Below are positions 32,534 to 39,131 of a stretch of 39,131 nucleotides of DNA, piece after piece. The DNA lies in contig JAJZXK010000023.1 of the NCBI GenBank assembly GCA_021806565.1, positions 1 to 39,131 of the forward strand, written 5' to 3'. The notes beneath the pieces are model-generated. The model made no database searches. It saw only the letters and a list, made by a program, of their open reading frames with translations, and was not told where the DNA came from. This stretch comes from Bacillota bacterium (GTDB lineage Bacteria; Bacillota; Sulfobacillia; RBS10-35; JAJYVN01). The number at the start of each line of letters is the position of its first letter. The stretch's first letter is position 1. The position numbers and the translations under genes were made by a program.

Positions 32534-34299
32534 TGCTGCACCTGTTGCATGACTATGCCTTGGAACAAGGCATCGCTTTGGAGCCTGGGTTCAAACCAAC
32601 GGCCGTGCGGTGGGCGATTCTCTGCGGACATGACGGCAGATATTACGGCGTGGTGCGGTTGGGTGAGGGATCGGATAAGACGTCAACGGGCCGGATATTT
32701 CCCAAGTGTCCAGAACTGAGCCAGGGAGAGATGAAGGCCGGCGGCGTACTCAAGAGCCAATTCCTCGCGGACAGCGCAAGCACGGTGATACTCTTTGGCA
32801 CGGACGTGAACCAAAAGACACGCCAGAAGCACGAGTACTTCGTGAAGCTACTTGAGCGGGCTGCCGAGACGATTCCGGAACTGGCAGGAGCGGCAGCATG
32901 CTTGCGCGATCGCAGCCAAGTGGAAACCATCCGGTGCGATCTCGCTGAACAGAAGGGCAAGGATACGGACCGGCTCACCTTTCAAATCGATGGTGTCTTT
33001 CCGCTTAACTCTGGCGCTTGGCACGACTGGTGGCGAACATTCCGCGCCAACTTGCCAAAGAAGAGCGGGGAGACCGGGAAGGCGCTGTCGGCATCCCAGC
33101 GAATGCGCTGCTTTGTGACCGGTGACCTGATCCGGCCAGCCGCGACGCACCCCAAGATCGAAGGGCTCGTGGATGTCGGCGGTGCAACAGCGGGTAGCCC
33201 CTTGATCGGGTTCAATAAACCATCATACTGCTCATACGGTCTGGAGCAATCGTCTAACGCCGCAGTCTCCGCTGAGACGGCGGCCGCGTATCGCGCCGCG
33301 CTGAACGGCCTCATTAAACACCACGGGCAACGGATTGCAGGCGCCAAGATAGTGCACTGGTTCCAGCAACGGATTGAGGAGGTGGATAACCCGCTTCCCT
33401 GGCTGATCGTCGGCAGGGCATCGCAAGAGGCCGACGCTCAGCACAAAGCAAGTGAACTGCTTCACGACATCCGCAGCGGCAAGCGTCCAGACCTGGCACG
33501 GAACCGCTACTATGCCCTGACAATCTCCGGTGCCTCAGGGCGCGTGATGGTCCGTGACTGGATGGAGGGCCAGTTCGAGGAGCTGGTGAAGCATGTCAAC
33601 GCGTGGTTCGATGATCTAGCGATCGTCGCGCGCGACGGTTCGCTCGCAGACGCCCCGAGGTTCGCCGACGTGCTGCGCGCGACGGTGAGGACCCTGGACG
33701 ACGCGGCGCCGCCCTTCGTTGCCAGCATGTGGCGAGCGGCCGTGGCGTGCGAACTGATCCCGCGGTCGGCGTTGGCGGCAGCAGTCAGGCGTTGGCAGGC
33801 CGACCTGCTCAAGCGTGGCGACCTGGATCCCAGGGCGGTTGGGCTGATGAAGGCATACCACCTGCGGATGGCCAGGGTAAAGGAGGAACCTGCAGTGGGA
33901 GAAGAGCTGACCCCGTACTTGAATGAGGGACACCCTGATGTGGCCTATCAGTGCGGTCGGCTGCTGGCAGTGCTGGCGGCCCTGCAGGGGGCGGCGCTGG
34001 GTGCTGTGGGCGCGGGGGTGGTGCAGCGGTACTATGCCGCAGCCAGCAGCACGCCGGCGCTGGTCCTTGGCCGTTTGACCAGAACTAGCCAGTTCCACCT
34101 CGGCAAGTTGGATCCCCGCCTGGCGCACTGGTATGAACAGCGGCTGGCATCGATCTGGGCGCGCATCAACGGCAAGGTACCCGCAACGGTGACGTTGGAG
34201 CAGCAGAGCCTTTTTGCCCTTGGCTACTACCAACAGATGGTTAACTTGCGCATCAAGCGAACCGCTGACGACACGAAGGGGGACGAGAGTAATGGCTGA
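32533..34299 (+). CDS. cas8c: Cas8c (Csd1), large subunit of type I-C Cascade
   Basis: A 588-residue large subunit that recognises the PAM and recruits Cas3. Family stretches: [13 protein letters not shown] at the start, [22 protein letters not shown]-like segment, [37 protein letters not shown] (a hallmark of Csd1), and [12 protein letters not shown]. The C-terminal third, [14 protein letters not shown] onward, is the helical small-subunit-like region, and an internal ribosome site lies in front of it (see cas11c). The last codons overlap the cas7 start by eight bases. Confidence 0.95.
   Translation: MLHLLHDYALEQGIALEPGFKPTAVRWAILCGHDGRYYGVVRLGEGSDKTSTGRIFPKCPELSQGEMKAGGVLKSQFLADSASTVILFGTDVNQKTRQKHEYFVKLLERAAETIPELAGAAACLRDRSQVETIRCDLAEQKGKDTDRLTFQIDGVFPLNSGAWHDWWRTFRANLPKKSGETGKALSASQRMRCFVTGDLIRPAATHPKIEGLVDVGGATAGSPLIGFNKPSYCSYGLEQSSNAAVSAETAAAYRAALNGLIKHHGQRIAGAKIVHWFQQRIEEVDNPLPWLIVGRASQEADAQHKASELLHDIRSGKRPDLARNRYYALTISGASGRVMVRDWMEGQFEELVKHVNAWFDDLAIVARDGSLADAPRFADVLRATVRTLDDAAPPFVASMWRAAVACELIPRSALAAAVRRWQADLLKRGDLDPRAVGLMKAYHLRMARVKEEPAVGEELTPYLNEGHPDVAYQCGRLLAVLAALQGAALGAVGAGVVQRYYAAASSTPALVLGRLTRTSQFHLGKLDPRLAHWYEQRLASIWARINGKVPATVTLEQQSLFALGYYQQMVNLRIKRTADDTKGDESNG
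33879..33888 (+). promoter_or_regulatory. Internal Shine-Dalgarno inside cas8c
   Basis: AAAGGAGGAA is a near-perfect anti-16S match lying within cas8c, with eight bases between GGAGG and an in-frame GTG at 33895. It is stronger than the sites in front of most genes in the window and decides the start of the internal cas11c product. Confidence 0.75.
33895..34299 (+). CDS. cas11c: Cas11c small subunit, internally translated from cas8c
   Basis: From GTG 33895 (codon 455 of cas8c, same frame) a 134-residue helical protein would be made: [20 protein letters not shown], then [21 protein letters not shown] and a C-terminal [16 protein letters not shown]. In known type I-C systems a Cas11 small subunit of about 120-130 residues is produced by internal initiation in cas8c and is needed for full Cascade. 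Length, frame, location and the strong ribosome site all match that pattern. The start is inferred from sequence, not demonstrated. Confidence 0.75.
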   Translation: MGEELTPYLNEGHPDVAYQCGRLLAVLAALQGAALGAVGAGVVQRYYAAASSTPALVLGRLTRTSQFHLGKLDPRLAHWYEQRLASIWARINGKVPATVTLEQQSLFALGYYQQMVNLRIKRTADDTKGDESNG

Positions 34300-35302
34300 C
34301 GCCATCGCAAACCGCTGCGAGTTCTTATTCCTATTCGACTGCGAGAACGGCAACCCCAACGGAGACCCGGACGCAGGTAATGCCCCCAGGGTTGATCCCG
34401 AGGACATGCACGGTCTGGTGTCAGATGTCGCCATCAAGCGCCGCATCCGCAACTACGTGCAAATGGCGCGTGAGAATCAGGCACCGAACGCCATCTTCGT
34501 TGAACACGCCACCACTCTCAACCGCCCGATCGCTATTGCCCACGAGCAGGCCAACGCCGGCTACGACGCGACAAAGAAACCAACCAAGGATCAGGTCGAA
34601 CAGGCACGCCGCTGGATGTGTCAGAACTTCTATGACGTTCGCACCTTCGGCGCTGTCATGAGCACTGGACCCAATGCCGGTCAGGTCCGAGGACCAGTAC
34701 AAATCGCCTTTGCCCGCTCAGTGGACGCGGTGCTCCCAGCGGATATCGCCATCACTCGCATGGCAGTAGCCGAGCCCAGCAAGATTCTCGCTTCCAGTGC
34801 TGACTACTCCAAGTGGGAGGCTGAGCAGCCGGAGGAGCAACTGCGCACCATGGGAAGAAAGACTCTGATCCCATACGGCCTATATGTGGGTAAGGGCTTT
34901 GTTAGTGCAAACCTGGCGGAGCACACGGGATTCGGTGACCAAGACTTGACATTGCTGTGGGAAGCCTTGCTTCGGATGTTTGAACATGACCGGTCTTCGA
35001 GCAAGGGCGTTATGTCGATGCGAGAGCCTGTCTTCCTCTTCAAGCACGTTGGCACGGACGGAGATTCGGCACAACGCGATCGTCAGGCGAGACTCGGCTG
35101 CGCGCCGGCTCACAAGCTGTTTGACCTCGTGGAGGTACGGCGGCACGCGGGGGTAGACGCACCGCGCCGGTTTGGCGATTACGACGTTGTGTTCCATCGG
35201 AGTCGGCTGCCTCGCGGAGTCGAGGTAGGCTTTGTTGCCGACAGCGCAGAAGGCATACACATCGGTTGGGACGACGCCCCTGCTGGAGTCACCGTTGACT
35301 GA
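34292..35302 (+). CDS. cas7c: Cas7c (Csd2), Cascade backbone subunit
   Basis: A 336-residue Cas7 that polymerises along the crRNA. Hallmarks: [28 protein letters not shown] (family N-terminus), [62 protein letters not shown] and [19 protein letters not shown] 34292 follows AAGGGGGA and overlaps the cas8c stop. The protein is about 30-40 residues longer than many Csd2 proteins, from a short insert after VFLFKHVG and a C-terminal extension ([15 protein letters not shown]). No frameshift is evident. Confidence 0.95.
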   Translation: MADAIANRCEFLFLFDCENGNPNGDPDAGNAPRVDPEDMHGLVSDVAIKRRIRNYVQMARENQAPNAIFVEHATTLNRPIAIAHEQANAGYDATKKPTKDQVEQARRWMCQNFYDVRTFGAVMSTGPNAGQVRGPVQIAFARSVDAVLPADIAITRMAVAEPSKILASSADYSKWEAEQPEEQLRTMGRKTLIPYGLYVGKGFVSANLAEHTGFGDQDLTLLWEALLRMFEHDRSSSKGVMSMREPVFLFKHVGTDGDSAQRDRQARLGCAPAHKLFDLVEVRRHAGVDAPRRFGDYDVVFHRSRLPRGVEVGFVADSAEGIHIGWDDAPAGVTVD

Positions 35303-35996
35303 TGCCGTGTTTGAGGAGGAAGACCTCCTCCCTATCTCGGCCATTCAGCACCTTGCCTTCTGTCCGCGCCAGTGCGCCCTGATTCACCTGGATCAGATTT
35401 GGGAGGAGAACCGGCTCACTGCCGAGGGGCAATTGCTACACGAGCGTACCCACGAGCGGGGACGGGAACTGCGAGAGGACGTCCTGATTGTGCGTGCGCT
35501 CCGCCTGCGATCTCTGGAACTGGGGTTGATCGGACAGGCGGACGTGGTCGAGTTTCATCGCTGTCGCGGCGATGAACCGTCTGGAATTACGCTACCCGGG
35601 CGCCAAGGACGGTGGCGACCGTTCCCGGTCGAATATAAGCGCGGGCAACCGAAGACGGATCTCATCGATGAGGTGCAGCTTTGCTGCCAAGCGCTCTGCC
35701 TGGAGGAGATGCTGGGAGCTGCCGTGGCCGACGGCCAGATCTTTTACGGGGTCGGACGTCGGCGGTCCGACGTAGTCTTCACGGCAACGCTCAGGGATCG
35801 AACGAAGGAATTGGCTGGTGCGCTACACCATCTGATTGATGCCCGGACTATCCCCGCACCTTCGTTCAGCCCTAAGTGCAAGAGTTGTTCGCTTGCAGAC
35901 CGATGCCTCCCACAAATAGTAGGTGGGAGAAAGAGTGCGACGGCGTATCTCGTGGCGGCCTTCGAACGTGAGCATACGGAAGAAGGTGATACATAG
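35295..35996 (+). CDS. cas4: Cas4 exonuclease for spacer acquisition
   Basis: About 233 residues with the Cas4 iron-sulfur cysteines at Cys23 (FCPRQCAL) and Cys195, Cys198, Cys204 ([12 protein letters not shown]). RecB-type nuclease residues are Asp83 (GQADVVEF), Glu113 and Lys115 (VEYKRGQP) and a QxxCQ motif helix ([14 protein letters not shown]). Cas4 trims prespacers and fixes PAM orientation with Cas1-Cas2. I favour TTG 35295, which has GGAG six bases upstream and overlaps the cas7 stop; GTG 35307 is the alternative. Its TAG stop is immediately followed by the cas1 GTG. Confidence 0.93.
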   Translation: MTDAVFEEEDLLPISAIQHLAFCPRQCALIHLDQIWEENRLTAEGQLLHERTHERGRELREDVLIVRALRLRSLELGLIGQADVVEFHRCRGDEPSGITLPGRQGRWRPFPVEYKRGQPKTDLIDEVQLCCQALCLEEMLGAAVADGQIFYGVGRRRSDVVFTATLRDRTKELAGALHHLIDARTIPAPSFSPKCKSCSLADRCLPQIVGGRKSATAYLVAAFEREHTEEGDT

Positions 35997-37028
35997 GTGA
36001 AGCGTCTGCTCAACACTTTGTACGTCACCACGCAGGGAGCCTATTTGGCCCGAGACGGTGAGACAGTGGCGGTCCGTTTCGAAGGTGGTACGCTTGTTCA
36101 GGTTCCGATCCATACACTTTCGGGCATTGTCTGCTTCGGCCATGTAGGTTGCAGCCCGGCGCTGATGGGTTTGTGTGGAGAGCGCCAAGTGGCGCTCTCC
36201 TTCCTTACCTTCCACGGCAAGTTTCTTGCGCGCGTTACAGGTCCTGTGTCGGGCAACGTGCTGCTCCGTCGGGAACAATATCGCCAGGCAGACGACCCCA
36301 GCGCATCTGCCGGATTGGCCTGGAGTGTAGTCGGCGCTAAGATCGCCAATAGTCGTGTGGTTCTTCTGCGAGCGGTACGTGATCGCCCAGAAAACCCGGT
36401 TAATCACGTCCTACGCGAGGCGGCCGCACAGCTAATGGAAATCCTCCAGGCTCTCCGCGCCGATATGGCCCTTGGGACGATCCGCGGTCACGAGGGTGAA
36501 GCAGCCCGGGTTTACTTCAATGTCTTTCCTCATTTGATAGTGGCGGACAAGGAAGCGTTCCGGTTTGCTGGGCGAAACCGTCGTCCACCCCTCGACAACG
36601 TGAATGCCCTCCTTTCATTCGTCTATACGCTTCTCGCGCACGATATTGCGGCATCGCTAGAGGCGGTGGGGCTGGACCCGGCAGTTGGGTTCCTTCACCG
36701 AGATCGCCCAGGCCGACCGGGATTGGCACTGGATATGATGGAAGAATTGCGCCCCTATTTGGCTGATCGACTGGTCCTCTCCCTGATCAACCGTCAACAA
36801 GTGACTAGTAAGGATTTTGTTCTCACGGAAAGCGGCGCAGTGCACATGGATGAGAAGGTGCGGAAGGCGGTTTTGGTGGCTTACCAGAAGCGTAAGGAGG
36901 ATGAGCTTCAGCATCCATTCCTCGGGGAGAAGATTGCTGTCGGTTTGTTGCCCCATGTACAGGCGATGCTCCTGGCACGGCATTTGAGGGCCGACATGGA
37001 TGCGTATCCAGCTTTTGTGTGGAGGTGA
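35997..37028 (+). CDS. cas1: Cas1 integrase (type I-C)
   Basis: A 343-residue spacer integrase. The catalytic metal site is visible: Glu166 (RGHEGEAARVYF), His234 (GFLHRDRPGRPGLALD) and Asp246 (LDMMEELRPYLADR). The N-terminal beta domain begins LLNTLYVTTQGAYLARDGE, and the C-terminal LLARHLRADMDAYPAFVWR is typical of I-C Cas1. GTG 35997 directly follows the cas4 stop. It works with Cas2 and Cas4 to add spacers at the leader end of the array. Confidence 0.95.
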   Translation: MKRLLNTLYVTTQGAYLARDGETVAVRFEGGTLVQVPIHTLSGIVCFGHVGCSPALMGLCGERQVALSFLTFHGKFLARVTGPVSGNVLLRREQYRQADDPSASAGLAWSVVGAKIANSRVVLLRAVRDRPENPVNHVLREAAAQLMEILQALRADMALGTIRGHEGEAARVYFNVFPHLIVADKEAFRFAGRNRRPPLDNVNALLSFVYTLLAHDIAASLEAVGLDPAVGFLHRDRPGRPGLALDMMEELRPYLADRLVLSLINRQQVTSKDFVLTESGAVHMDEKVRKAVLVAYQKRKEDELQHPFLGEKIAVGLLPHVQAMLLARHLRADMDAYPAFVWR

Positions 37029-37037
37029 GCATGCTTG

Positions 37038-37325
37038 ATGGTGCTGGTCACATACGACGTTCGGACGGACACGCCTGGAGGCGCCAAGCGCTTGCGCCGC
37101 ATAGCCAAGATCTGCGAGAACTACGGCCAACGAGTCCAGAACTCGGTCTTCGAGTGTTTACTAGACCCGGCCCAGTGGGTGGCCTTGCGGGCGCGCCTGA
37201 TCGCAACGATGGAGCAGGGCGAAGACAGTCTGCGTTTCTATTTTCTAGGAAAGCAGTGGATCAGAAGGCTGGAACACGTCGGAGCTAAGCCGACGTACAA
37301 CCCGGAGGGTCCCCTTGTGGTCTAG
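37038..37325 (+). CDS. cas2: Cas2 (type I-C)
   Basis: A 95-residue ferredoxin-fold protein forming the scaffold of the Cas1-Cas2 integrase. MVLVTYDVRTDTPGGAKRLRRIAKICENYGQRVQNSVFEC is the family signature, with Asp7 in the position of the nominal metal site; DSLRFYFLGKQW forms the later strand. ATG 37038 is used here; TTG 37035 lies closer to the GGAGGTGAG site that overlaps the cas1 stop. Last gene of the operon, about 300 bases before the first repeat. Confidence 0.94.
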   Translation: MVLVTYDVRTDTPGGAKRLRRIAKICENYGQRVQNSVFECLLDPAQWVALRARLIATMEQGEDSLRFYFLGKQWIRRLEHVGAKPTYNPEGPLVV

Positions 37326-37629
37326 AAGTCTGATACAAGAACGCCTGTAGCCGCGAATAGACGCCAGATCTATGCCCACTAGCGACAAGCGTGGGCCGCA
37401 GCTAGCATCTGCATCGCTCGCCACGCCCTCTTGCAGCAGCCCCCTAGGCACCTGCGAACCTCAAGCACGCATGCGATCGTCAAGGGGTTCGCGAAATCCG
37501 CCATTGCGCGCACCGAGTGGATCGCGTGGACATCCGGAGTCGCAGATCACGTCGAGATGCACGACCAAGCGGTAGGTTCCCGAATCCAGGCCTTTGGATG
37601 CGCGTCAGATATAGGCTATGCGCGTCCGC
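37326..37629 (+). promoter_or_regulatory. CRISPR leader
   Basis: The 304 bases between cas2 and the first repeat contain no gene and are placed where the type I-C leader is expected, on the 5' side of repeats ending in ATTGAAAC. An A/T-richer block just before the first repeat (GATATAGGCTAT, about 37608-37619) may hold the array promoter's -10 region. New spacers should be inserted at 37630. Confidence 0.6.

Positions 37630-39131
<1,502 letters not shown>

Noticed and set aside
35097-35302. Possible frameshift in cas7 because the protein is longer than usual.
   Set aside because: The conserved [23 protein letters not shown] block continues in the same frame up to the stop, so the gene reads as intact with an extension.

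Overview
The window is GC-rich chromosomal DNA from a bacterium that I cannot name. Shine-Dalgarno-type starts, lipoprotein-anchored solute-binding proteins, a DesK/DesR-like sensor pair beside an ABC-2 exporter, and a sugar-uptake operon with NHL/Yip1 and DUF5696 proteins all resemble high-GC Gram-positive lineages (deep Bacillota or relatives). That assignment is inference.

Layout. 1-9.6 kb: housekeeping and metabolic genes (DAHP synthase, HAD phosphatase, AlkA glycosylase, PhnP-like hydrolase, ArsR regulator, aldo/keto reductase, SDR) interrupted by IS200/IS605/IS607-type debris. Three tnpB remnants are present: an N-terminus running off the left edge, an IS607-like relic with a broken tnpA joined to a tnpB 3' end, and a decayed tnpB at 8 kb. 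9.6-13.1 kb: a phytanoyl-CoA dioxygenase-family oxygenase divergent from a ChbG/YdjC deacetylase, then an AraC regulator with a glyoxalase-fold protein. 13.2-21.5 kb: a transposase scar, two adjacent palindromes, and a five-gene carbohydrate ABC uptake operon (binding protein, NHL-TPR-Yip1-like membrane protein, DUF5696 lipoprotein, two permeases) with no ATPase of its own. 21.6-25.5 kb: a drug/lipid-type ABC-2 exporter with its own histidine kinase and response regulator.

At about 26.16 kb a SpoVR-family gene is cut off at its N-terminus, and visibly less GC-rich DNA begins soon after. This looks like the edge of an acquired island. It carries two unknown leftward ORFs, a strong leftward promoter overlapped by a palindrome, a rightward XRE repressor with an ImmA/IrrE metallopeptidase (a phage/ICE-style switch), and then a complete type I-C CRISPR-Cas locus: cas3-cas5c-cas8c(-cas11c)-cas7c-cas4-cas1-cas2, a leader, and an array of 23 apparently identical 32-nt repeats that runs off the right edge.

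The cas genes overlap or nearly abut and form one operon. Cas8c contains a strong internal Shine-Dalgarno and GTG start in frame, predicting a separately translated small subunit Cas11c. The repeat stem-loop and its 11-nt 3' remainder match the Cas5c (Cas5d) processing rule. The points most worth following are the internal cas11c start, the XRE/ImmA-IrrE switch placed just upstream of the CRISPR operon, the spoVR truncation as an island border, and the unusual composition of the sugar operon.
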